Shown here piece after piece: positions 57,248 through 64,000 of a stretch of 64,000 bases of DNA (positions are counted from its first letter, which is position 1; every line of letters starts with the position of its first letter). The stretch comes from Sphingopyxis sp. H053 (GTDB taxonomy: Bacteria; Pseudomonadota; Alphaproteobacteria; Sphingomonadales; Sphingomonadaceae), in assembly GCF_001468225.1 (NCBI RefSeq), contig NZ_LNRU01000004.1, positions 310,001 through 374,000 of the forward strand, in the 5' to 3' direction. The notes beneath the pieces are model-generated. The model was not told the DNA's origin, made no database searches, and saw only the letters and a program-made list of their open reading frames with translations. Position numbers and translations under genes: made by a program.

Positions 57248-57496
57248 ATGGCTTTCATCACCCCCGACTTCACCGCCGCAGCGATCGCGCTGACCGCACT
57301 GACCATCGTCAGCCTGGTCGCGCTGCGCGGCTGGCGCGACTGGATCCAGCTCAAGCGCGAGGAACTCGCCGCGGGCCACCACGCGTCGCTCGCGCAGGAT
57401 CCAGGCGTCCCGCACGCCGGGTCGCGGATCGAGATCGCCGACCTCAAGGAACGGCTGCGCAAGCTCGAAGCCATCGCGGCGGGGGTCGACCTCTAA
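57248..57496 (+). CDS. PspB-like small membrane/coiled-coil protein, copy 5
   Basis: Encodes 82 residues, 23 bases after copy 4. Helix AAIALTALTIVSLVALRGW, then WIQLKREELAAGHHASLAQDPG and a shorter coiled coil IEIADLKERLRKLEAIAAGVDL. It is the most diverged of the five and lacks the EIEKLR end. Last gene before the operon terminator. Confidence 0.78.
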   Translation: MAFITPDFTAAAIALTALTIVSLVALRGWRDWIQLKREELAAGHHASLAQDPGVPHAGSRIEIADLKERLRKLEAIAAGVDL

Positions 57497-57518
57497 TCCA
57501 TCCGCGACACCCGCGCGG

Positions 57519-57590
57519 CATCGGCCCGCTCCCCTGTCCGTCGCCATCCGTCCGGCGGCTGACAGGGAAGCGGGCCGATGTCGTTTCAGG
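57519..57590 (+). terminator. Terminator of the psp operon
   Basis: A 20-base stem (57519-57538 with 57561-57580, one mismatch) is followed by TCGTTTC. It lies 22 bases after copy 5 and marks the end of the psp unit, before sufE. Confidence 0.78.
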
Positions 57591-57630
57591 GCTCTTTCAA
57601 CTTGGCGCCATCTATGCGAGTGGCGCGGCC

Positions 57631-58041
57631 ATGCGCAGCCTGACCGATATCTTCGACGAATATGATTTTCTTGACGGCGACGATCGCTATCGCCTGCTGA
57701 TCGATCTCGGCCGGACGCTCGAGCCGATGCCCGACGCGCTCAAGACCGACGCGACAATGGTGCGCGGTTGTTCGGCCAGCGTCTGGGTCTATCCGGTGCC
57801 GCGCGACGATGGCCAGCTCCACTTCCTCGCCGACAGCAACGCCGCGATCACCAAGGGGATCGTCGCGCTCGTGCTCGCCGCGGTGCAGGACAAGCCCGCG
57901 GCCGAAGTGGCGGAGATGGACGTCGCGGCGGCGCTCGCGCCCTTCGACCTCACGCGCCAGCTGTCGTCGAACCGGACGCAGGGCGTCCCCAACATGATCG
58001 CGCTGGTGCAGGCCACCGCGCGGCGGATTGCCGCGGGCTGA
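57631..58041 (+). CDS. sufE: SufE family sulfur acceptor
   Basis: Encodes 136 residues from the ATG at 57631; upstream residues in the open frame are not family-like. SufE accepts sulfur from SufS on its active-site cysteine (Cys47 in VRGCSASVWV) for Fe-S cluster assembly. Also LIDLGRTLEPMPDALK and LSSNRTQGVPNMIALV, typical of SufE. No suf operon is in the window, so this is a stand-alone copy. Confidence 0.93.
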   Translation: MRSLTDIFDEYDFLDGDDRYRLLIDLGRTLEPMPDALKTDATMVRGCSASVWVYPVPRDDGQLHFLADSNAAITKGIVALVLAAVQDKPAAEVAEMDVAAALAPFDLTRQLSSNRTQGVPNMIALVQATARRIAAG

Positions 58042-58086
58042 ACCGTCAAGGGCGCCGCTTGCGCCGGACCTGTTCTCACCGCAAAG

Positions 58087-58125
58087 AAAAGGGCGCGGGA
58101 GTTGCCTCCCGCGCCCTTTTCTTTT
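58087..58125. terminator. Bidirectional terminator between sufE and the TonB receptor
   Basis: A 15-bp perfect stem (58087-58101 with 58106-58120, loop TTGC) has A run on one side and TTTTCTTTT on the other, so it can stop both converging transcripts. Confidence 0.9.
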
Positions 58126-58142
58126 GGCCGAATCCGGATGGC

Positions 58143-61100
58143 TTAGAAGTTGACCTTCACGCCGACGCGGACGCCGTACAGCGACACGCGGTTCGTCAGA
58201 ACCTCGTTCGGTGCAAGAGTGTTGGTATACTGATATTTGGTGCAGTTCGCCCCGCTCGTCGCGGCGCAGGTGACGCGCACCAATGCCGAGTTGTACGGGA
58301 ACGACACCTGACGGAGCGAACCCCAGTCGCTGTCGATCAGATTCAGCACATTCTCGACGTCCGCGAACAGCTTGAACTTCGCATTGCCAACAAAGGCCGG
58401 GATTTCCTGGCTGAAGTGCAGGTCGACCTTGAAGAAGTCGGGCGAGGTCTGGCTGTTCTTCTTGACGATCTTGCCGCGATAATTTTCGAGGCCGAGCTGG
58501 CTGATCAGATCGTTGAACGCCGCTTCGTTCTGCGCTGCGGTCACGGTTGCGCCGTTGGCAGTGTGCGAACCCCACTGGACGAGCGGATCGTTGGCACCGG
58601 TGGGAACGTAGAGCAGCATGTTGCCAAGGTTCCCGACGGTGCCGAACACCGCGCCGCGGCCGCTGCTGTTGTCCAGCATGGTGACGCTGTACGGGCGGCC
58701 CGAGCGATATTCGCCGAACAGGCTGATACGCGTTTCATTGTCGCCAAAGAAGTTGCGCTTGAAGTCGGCACCGAATTTCCACTGGTGGGTATATTCGTAG
58801 ATCGACCGGCCATAGGCAGCGCGGTTCGGATCGACGAAGGCGTTGTTGCCATAGTTCGACGACGAGGTCGAAGAGGTCATCGCGCCTTCGTCCTTGACGT
58901 TCGAATAGGTGTAGCTGCCGTCGATCGAGAGGCCGAAGTCCCATGCCTTGGCGAAGCGGGCGGTCGCGAAATAGGCGCGGCCCTTTTCGCTGTTGGTCAG
59001 CTGGAGATCGCGGTTGCTCGTTGCGGCGCCGCCGATCGGACCATAGCGGGTGCGGCCATCGGGCAACGTGCCGACCGGCACCGAGCGCAGGTCGGTCCAC
59101 GTGTAGCCATAGATGTTCTTGTCGTACAGGAACTGGCCGCCGACGAACCAGCCGTCGCCGATTTCATAATCGGCCTGCAACGAAGCCTTCCACTTGCGCG
59201 CGACTTTCAGATCGGGATCGATATTGTCGGTCGGCGCGGCTGCCAACGAGCCGACGTTCCGCGACAGGAAGTCGGTGACGCTGGACGGGATTGTGCCATT
59301 CGAGACGTTGGTAAGGGCGTTACAGGTCACCGACGCCGCACAGTTGGCGTCGTTGATGTCGACCGAGTTGGTCAGCAGGCCCGTGTTCGAGAAGCTGTTC
59401 GACAGATAGACGTCGGGCGTGCCGCCCGAGAAAATGCCGACGCCGCCGCGGACGATCAGCTTGTCGGTGGCCTGCCAGTTGAAGCCGAAGCGCGGCTGCA
59501 GCACGTCGCGGCCGTTGAAGGTTTCGCGGTTGTGGAAGCCATAACGAGCCAGGAAGTTCGGGTTCAGCGGCGGCTTCACATCGTTGCCGAACAGGTCGTA
59601 ACGAACGCCGAGCGACAGCGTCAGATCGGGGGTGACCTGCCAATCGTCCTGGATGCCCACGGTGTAGTTCTGCGTGCTGAAACGGGCCGCGGCATCGTTC
59701 GGATCGAGGCTGGGCACCGCGTTGCCGTAGCGCAGGCGGTTCGCATTGCCAGCGGCGAAATCCGCGAGGCTATCGAAATAGAAATCGCCGAGCGAACGCT
59801 GCAGGAACAGGTTGTACACCGAAACGTCGGTGTAGCCCGCGAGCAGGCGGAACGAATGATCGCCGGCGTCCAGACGCGCGGTGAGGTCGAACGACAGATT
59901 TTCCGTGTTGAGGTCGTTCGACTGACGGCTGACGTCGGGGCCGAAGAACAGGCGCGTGCCGTCGCAGCTGGTTGCCGAACCCGCCGAAGCCGCGTCGGTG
60001 CAGACTTCCATCTGCGGGAACTCGCGGCCGCCGAACGGCGTCTGGTCGCGGTTATAGTCGCGATACGATGCGCGGAAGGTGGTCGAGAAAGTGTCCGACC
60101 AGGTCGAGTTCAGTTCAAAGGAACCCGAGTTGACTTCTTCGGCCAGCTCATAGCCGTTCGACTGGAAACCCAGCGCGAAAGGCGCGGTCAGGAAGGTGTT
60201 CTGCTGGAACTGCTGCGTGCCGACGTTGCGGATATAGGTCAGCGATGCGCGTTGCGTGTCGCTGATGTTCCAGTCGAGCTTGCCGATGATCTTTTCGTCT
60301 TCTTCGACCGCATTCGGCGACAGGCCCAGCGTGTCGTAGCCATAGCGCGACTGTGCGACGTTGCTGACCTGGTCGATCACCGCCTGCGTCAGGCCGGGGA
60401 CCTGGTTCGCGAAGCCGTCGCCGAACCCATCGTCGAACGGATCGCTTTCCTTCGTTTTTTCATAGGCAAGCATGAAGAACAGCTTGTCCTTGATCAGCGG
60501 GCCGCTGAGGTGCGCACCATATTGCTTGCTGTCGAAGTTCAGATTGATGTTGCGACCGCGGGTGCGGTCGCCGGTCAGGCTGTCGTCGGTGTAGGTGAAG
60601 AAGGCGCCGCCGTGGAACTTGTTGCCGCCCGAGCGGAGAATGACGTTGACCGCGCCGCCCTGGAAATCGCCCTCGGCGATGTCGAAGGGGGCGACCTTGA
60701 CCGAGAATTGCTCGATCGCGTCGAAAGGAACCGGGCCGCGCGAGGTCGGCAGACCGCCGTTGTTGAGGCCGAAGTCGTCGCTCATCTGGACGCCGTCGAC
60801 CGAGAAGCGGTTGAGACGGCCGTTGTTGCCGGCGACTTCGATCGTGCGGGCGTTGCTCAGGTCAAGCGTGACCAGCGGATCGCGGCGTGCGAGGTCGCGG
60901 ATGTCACGGTTGATCGAGGCGGCACCTTCGATCGCTTCGCGGTTGAGCGCGGTGATCGGGCCGTTCGAGGTTTCGACTGCGCCCTTGACCGACGAGGCCG
61001 TCACGACGATCGCCGTGTCTTCGAGCGTGATCGGCAGGCGGAAAGGCTGACCGGCCTGCAGGAAGAGGTCGGTGACCTGCGCACTGTCGAACCCGTCAGA

Positions 61101-61358
61101 GGTCACTTCGACCGTGTAGGGGCCGCCAACGCGAAGGCCATTGGCGCCGAAATTGCCGCTGCCGTCGGTGGTCGTACGCGACACGGTGCCCGACGGGACG
61201 TGCGTCACGGTGACGGCGGCGCCGGCGACCGGGCCGCTGGCCGTTTCGACGGTCCCGCGGAGCGACGAGCTGGTTTCCTGGGCTGCGGCGGGAGCGGCGA
61301 GCGCGACGCTCAGGCTGAGCGCAGCGGCGCTGGCAGCCAGATAATGACGGAAATGCAT
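58143..61358 (-). CDS. TonB-dependent receptor with N-terminal carboxypeptidase-like domain
   Basis: Encodes 1071 residues from the ATG at 61358 (AGGGGAC upstream). Signal peptide (ends APAAAQ), an N-terminal carboxypeptidase-regulatory-like beta domain (SLRGTVETASGPVAGAAVTVTHVPSGTVSRTTTDGSGNFGANGLRVGGPYTVEV), a plug (TALNREAIEGAASINRDIRDLARRDPLVTLDL) and a large barrel ending VSLYGVRVGVKVNF. This Oar/RagA-like class takes up large substrates such as peptides or glycans; the ligand is unknown. No linked transport genes. Confidence 0.93.
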   Translation of the reverse strand: MHFRHYLAASAAALSLSVALAAPAAAQETSSSLRGTVETASGPVAGAAVTVTHVPSGTVSRTTTDGSGNFGANGLRVGGPYTVEVTSDGFDSAQVTDLFLQAGQPFRLPITLEDTAIVVTASSVKGAVETSNGPITALNREAIEGAASINRDIRDLARRDPLVTLDLSNARTIEVAGNNGRLNRFSVDGVQMSDDFGLNNGGLPTSRGPVPFDAIEQFSVKVAPFDIAEGDFQGGAVNVILRSGGNKFHGGAFFTYTDDSLTGDRTRGRNINLNFDSKQYGAHLSGPLIKDKLFFMLAYEKTKESDPFDDGFGDGFANQVPGLTQAVIDQVSNVAQSRYGYDTLGLSPNAVEEDEKIIGKLDWNISDTQRASLTYIRNVGTQQFQQNTFLTAPFALGFQSNGYELAEEVNSGSFELNSTWSDTFSTTFRASYRDYNRDQTPFGGREFPQMEVCTDAASAGSATSCDGTRLFFGPDVSRQSNDLNTENLSFDLTARLDAGDHSFRLLAGYTDVSVYNLFLQRSLGDFYFDSLADFAAGNANRLRYGNAVPSLDPNDAAARFSTQNYTVGIQDDWQVTPDLTLSLGVRYDLFGNDVKPPLNPNFLARYGFHNRETFNGRDVLQPRFGFNWQATDKLIVRGGVGIFSGGTPDVYLSNSFSNTGLLTNSVDINDANCAASVTCNALTNVSNGTIPSSVTDFLSRNVGSLAAAPTDNIDPDLKVARKWKASLQADYEIGDGWFVGGQFLYDKNIYGYTWTDLRSVPVGTLPDGRTRYGPIGGAATSNRDLQLTNSEKGRAYFATARFAKAWDFGLSIDGSYTYSNVKDEGAMTSSTSSSNYGNNAFVDPNRAAYGRSIYEYTHQWKFGADFKRNFFGDNETRISLFGEYRSGRPYSVTMLDNSSGRGAVFGTVGNLGNMLLYVPTGANDPLVQWGSHTANGATVTAAQNEAAFNDLISQLGLENYRGKIVKKNSQTSPDFFKVDLHFSQEIPAFVGNAKFKLFADVENVLNLIDSDWGSLRQVSFPYNSALVRVTCAATSGANCTKYQYTNTLAPNEVLTNRVSLYGVRVGVKVNF

Positions 61359-61597
61359 TTGGATTGTCCCCTTTGGTGTGCATTTGGCAGGCGCACAAAA
61401 GGAGCGCGCCTGACCTGCGAGCGCCCCTGAAGCCCGCATGTGGCACGATTGTGACAGCAATTGTGACAGTGCAAGCGGGGAGGGCCGCGCCGCTCAGACG
61501 CGGTGCGAAAAACCGCTAATTTTCGTCAGGTGCCCAAACTTATCCACAGGCGGGGATGCGTTTTTTCCGGAAACTGTTGCTGCAATGCAACATGAAA

Positions 61598-61617
61598 GGG
61601 CGCCCCGCGGGGCGCCC
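61598..61617 (-). terminator. GC-rich hairpin downstream of clpX
   Basis: GGGCGCCCC and its inverted copy GGGGCGCCC (61598-61617) form a nearly perfect 9-10 bp stem just past the clpX stop. On the minus strand only TTTC follows, so termination is probable but not strong. Confidence 0.55.
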
Positions 61618-61627
61618 CATGTGCGAC

Positions 61628-62899
61628 TCAGGCGGCGTCGCCCGCGGCTTCTTTCGCCTTGTCGGCATAAACGCGCACCGGATCCTTGCGGCCCTCGACG
61701 ACATCCTTGTCGACGACGATCTCGACCACGTCGGTCAGGTCGGGCAGGTCGAACATCGTGTCGAGCAGGATCGCCTCGACGATCGAGCGCAGCCCGCGCG
61801 CGCCGGTCTTGCGTTCGATCGCCTTCTTGGCGACCGCGATCAGCGCGTCGTCGGTAAAGGTCAGCACAACCTCCTCGAGATCGAAGAGCTTGCGATACTG
61901 CTTCACCAGCGCGTTCTTGGGCTCGCCCAAAATCTTGACCAGCGCGTCGATGTCGAGATCCTCGAGCGTCGCGATGACCGGCAGGCGGCCGACGAATTCG
62001 GGGATCAGGCCGAATTTCAGCAGATCCTCGGGCTCGATATTCTTCAGCACTTCGCCCATGCGGCGCTCGTCGGGGCCGGCGACATGCGCGCCGAAACCGA
62101 TCGACTTGCCCTGCAGGCGGTCGCCGATGATCTTTTCGAGCCCGCTGAACGCGCCGCCCGCGATGAACAGGATGTTCGTCGTGTCGACCTGCAGGAATTC
62201 CTGCTGCGGATGCTTGCGCCCGCCCTGCGGCGGAACGCTCGCGGTCGTGCCTTCCATCAGCTTGAGCAGCGCCTGCTGCACGCCTTCGCCCGACACGTCG
62301 CGGGTGATCGACGGGTTTTCGGCCTTGCGCGAGATTTTGTCGATCTCGTCGATATAAACGATGCCGCGCTGCGCCTTTTCGACATTATAGTCGGACGACT
62401 GCAGCAGCTTGAGGATGATATTCTCGACATCCTCGCCGACATAGCCCGCTTCGGTCAGCGTCGTTGCATCAGCCATGGTGAAGGGCACGTCGAGGAAGCG
62501 CGCAAGCGTCTGCGCGAGCAAAGTCTTGCCGCTGCCGGTGGGGCCGACGAGCAGGATGTTCGACTTCGCGAGTTCGACATCATCGCCGCGGCCCGAGTTG
62601 GCGAGGCGCTTGTAATGATTGTGCACCGCGACCGACAGCACGCGCTTGGCGGTGTTCTGGCCGATGACATAGGCGTCGAGATGCTGGCAGATTTCCAGCG
62701 GAGTCGGCACCGCGCCATCCTTGCGCGCGGCGATCCCGCCCTTGATCTCTTCGCGGATGATGTCGTTGCACAGTTCAACGCATTCGTCGCAGATGAACAC
62801 GGTCGGTCCTGCGATGAGCTTGCGAACTTCGTGCTGCGACTTGCCGCAGAAGGAGCAGTAAAGGGTGCTCTTGCTGTCCGAGCCGCTCAATTTCGTCAT
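61628..62899 (-). CDS. clpX: ATP-dependent Clp protease ATP-binding subunit ClpX
   Basis: Encodes 423 residues. N-terminal zinc domain with Cys15, Cys18, Cys37 and Cys40 (CSFCGK, CDEC). AAA+ domain: Walker A GPTGSGKT (119-126), Walker B-region [33 protein letters not shown], then [14 protein letters not shown] and the pore loop region GYVGEDVEN. It unfolds substrates and feeds them to ClpP, encoded upstream. All key motifs present. Confidence 0.97.
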   Translation of the reverse strand: MTKLSGSDSKSTLYCSFCGKSQHEVRKLIAGPTVFICDECVELCNDIIREEIKGGIAARKDGAVPTPLEICQHLDAYVIGQNTAKRVLSVAVHNHYKRLANSGRGDDVELAKSNILLVGPTGSGKTLLAQTLARFLDVPFTMADATTLTEAGYVGEDVENIILKLLQSSDYNVEKAQRGIVYIDEIDKISRKAENPSITRDVSGEGVQQALLKLMEGTTASVPPQGGRKHPQQEFLQVDTTNILFIAGGAFSGLEKIIGDRLQGKSIGFGAHVAGPDERRMGEVLKNIEPEDLLKFGLIPEFVGRLPVIATLEDLDIDALVKILGEPKNALVKQYRKLFDLEEVVLTFTDDALIAVAKKAIERKTGARGLRSIVEAILLDTMFDLPDLTDVVEIVVDKDVVEGRKDPVRVYADKAKEAAGDAA

Positions 62900-62953
62900 A
62901 AATCTTCCTCTGGCAGCGCCAAAAGGGCACCGCCGCCTTTATCCTAGCCCGCG

Positions 62954-62985
62954 GTCACCCAATTACAATATGGCAATTGGGTGAC
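62954..62985. repeat. Perfect inverted repeat between clpP and clpX
   Basis: GTCACCCAATT (62954-62964) and AATTGGGTGAC (62975-62985) are perfect inverted copies separated by 10 bases, 55-86 bases upstream of clpX. It may be a protein-binding operator or an mRNA processing hairpin; there is no T run. Confidence 0.6.
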
Positions 62986-63068
62986 ATCGGTTCAATGTCC
63001 CGCGTAGCGCCAGAGGGCGAAGCGGGCGTCAAGAAACGCGGTTACTGGTTCGTTTCGGGACGTGGCAC

Positions 63069-63719
63069 TCAGGGCGTCGGGCCTTCGCTCACATCCTTCG
63101 GCGCGTCGTCGCCCGGCAAGCCCGGACGGCGGTCGAACACCTGGTCGACGAGTCCGAATGCCTTGGCCTCGTCGGCTTCGAGGAAGGTGTCGCGGTCCAT
63201 CGCTTTTTCGATCTCTTTCAGCGGCTTGCCGGTATATTTCACATACAGGTCGTTCATCCGCTTGCGGATGCGCAGAATCTCGCGCGCCTGGATTTCGATA
63301 TCCGATGCCATGCCGCGCGCACCGCCCGAGGGCTGATGGATCATCACGCGCGCGTTGGTCAGCGCGACGCGCATGCCGGGCTCACCCGCGGCGAGCAGAA
63401 AGCTGCCCATCGACGCGGCCTGACCGACGCACACCGTGCCGACGCGCGGGCGGATATATTGCATCGTGTCGTGGATCGCCATGCCCGCCGTGACGACTCC
63501 GCCCGGCGAGTTGATGTACATATAGATGTCCTTCTTCGGATTTTCCGATTCGAGGAACAAAAGCTGGGCGGTAATCAGCGAGGCCATATTGTCCTCGACC
63601 TCGCCGGTGACGAAGATGATCCGTTCGCGCAGCAGGCGCGAGAAAATGTCGAAGCTGCGTTCGCCGCGGCTCGTCTGCTCGACGACGACGGGAACAAGGG
63701 CTGCGAGCGGGTCGATCAT
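63069..63719 (-). CDS. clpP: ATP-dependent Clp protease proteolytic subunit
   Basis: Encodes 216 residues, with Ser103 ([11 protein letters not shown]) and His128 (MIHQPSGG) of the triad visible; the Asp lies near residue 177 (MDRDTFL). It forms the barrel-shaped protease that works with ClpX. N-terminal [29 protein letters not shown] is typical. Cotranscription with clpX is likely, though the spacer holds a hairpin. Confidence 0.97.
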   Translation of the reverse strand: MIDPLAALVPVVVEQTSRGERSFDIFSRLLRERIIFVTGEVEDNMASLITAQLLFLESENPKKDIYMYINSPGGVVTAGMAIHDTMQYIRPRVGTVCVGQAASMGSFLLAAGEPGMRVALTNARVMIHQPSGGARGMASDIEIQAREILRIRKRMNDLYVKYTGKPLKEIEKAMDRDTFLEADEAKAFGLVDQVFDRRPGLPGDDAPKDVSEGPTP

Positions 63720-63820
63720 TGGGAATTCGTCCTTATGTTATCGGGATGCCGCGCCGGAGAATCCGGCGGGCTGCCCCTCCATGATCCTACATCGTCGCCA
63801 AGCGGAGGTCTTTCAAGGGG

Positions 63821-63853
63821 GCAAAAAGAAGGGGCGGGAAAGTCCCGCCCCTT
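63821..63853 (-). terminator. Terminator of the ferredoxin gene
   Basis: AAGGGGCGGGA (63829-63839) pairs with TCCCGCCCCTT (63843-63853), and on the minus strand CTTTTTG follows. It lies 21 bases past the ferredoxin stop (63874). Confidence 0.85.
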
Positions 63854-63873
63854 CCGGATTATCTGGTTTCGCC

Positions 63874-64000
63874 TCAGTCGCCCTCGCCGGGTTCGGGCGA
63901 AAAGAGCGTCTCGAACTTGTTCTCGACGCCTTTGAACTCGTCGGCGTCGGCGGGGCTGTCCTTCTTGACCGTGATGTTCGGCCATTCGGCGCTGAACTTG
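63874..64000 (-). CDS. fdxA: FdxA-type ferredoxin, C-terminal end (5' part cut by window)
   Basis: The last 41 codons are visible and read KFSAEWPNITVKKD, then ADADEFKGVENKFETLFSPEPGEGD before TGA at 63876-63874. This is the characteristic tail of alphaproteobacterial 7Fe ferredoxins (FdxA). The cluster-binding cysteines are outside the window, so the cluster type cannot be verified. An intrinsic terminator follows. Confidence 0.82.
   Translation of the reverse strand, partial: KFSAEWPNITVKKDSPADADEFKGVENKFETLFSPEPGEGD

Noticed and set aside
57768..61430. A 1220-codon plus-strand open frame antisense to the large TonB receptor
   Set aside because: It starts inside sufE in another frame and has no motif; the minus-strand receptor has a signal peptide, plug and barrel end.

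Overview
The window is a GC-rich alphaproteobacterial chromosome segment, most likely from a member of the Sphingomonadales (Sphingopyxis/Sphingomonas type). This is inferred from gene content and order: an NDUFA12-like complex I protein beside a DUF2155 protein; pckA-chvI-chvG-hprK-EIIA-HPr gathered at one locus; a short ATP synthase epsilon subunit; large TonB-dependent receptors; and an FdxA-type ferredoxin tail. I saw no tRNA, rRNA, CRISPR, insertion sequence or prophage. The DNA looks like core chromosome with a few locally unusual loci, and no gap between genes exceeds about 300 bases.

Layout. 1-7.9 kb: a GGDEF/EAL protein cut by the left edge, an orphan fatty acyl-AMP ligase, recX, a DUF192 lipoprotein, NDUFA12, DUF2155, aat (converging on and overlapping DUF2155), an exported methyltransferase and a small membrane protein. 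7.9-14.5 kb: cpaF, then the F1 ATP synthase operon atpH-atpA-atpG-atpD-atpC on the minus strand with a strong terminator. 14.7-23.1 kb: three hydrolase or kinase-like genes, a membrane-anchored trypsin-like protease, DUF2306, DUF1203, ada, a PEP mutase/isocitrate lyase family protein and a secreted HExxH-TPR protein. 23.2-31.3 kb: priA, a PepSY membrane protein and TonB receptor pair behind a Fur-box-like site, and a patatin-like protein. 31.4-38.6 kb: dnaJ, dnaK, a copper-chaperone-like lipoprotein, small proteins, rmuC and a META lipoprotein. 38.7-46.4 kb: an RNA methyltransferase, then the nitrogen-PTS/envelope-sensing cluster (HPr, EIIA, rapZ, hprK, chvG, chvI) and divergent pckA. 46.4-52.3 kb: two peptidase-like genes, DUF3597, DUF937, a GNAT acetyltransferase, rpmA and rplU. 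52.5-58 kb: a small exported protein, then the phage-shock (psp) locus and sufE. 58.1-64 kb: a 1071-residue TonB receptor, clpX, clpP and the C-terminal end of a ferredoxin.

The most unusual locus is psp (53.2-57.6 kb). PspF is divergent from a sigma-54 promoter with an upstream ATTGG-repeat region. The first gene after the promoter is a 56-codon ORF, followed by a near-ideal intrinsic terminator before pspA. After pspA, pspB and pspC come five consecutive small genes, each encoding one membrane helix plus a short coiled coil. Their C-terminal module resembles the tails of PspB and PspC. This reads as a psp regulon with a leader peptide/attenuator and a tandemly expanded PspB-like family.

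Several intergenic spaces carry paired GC-rich palindromes (REP-like elements), one of which has become part of a coding sequence.
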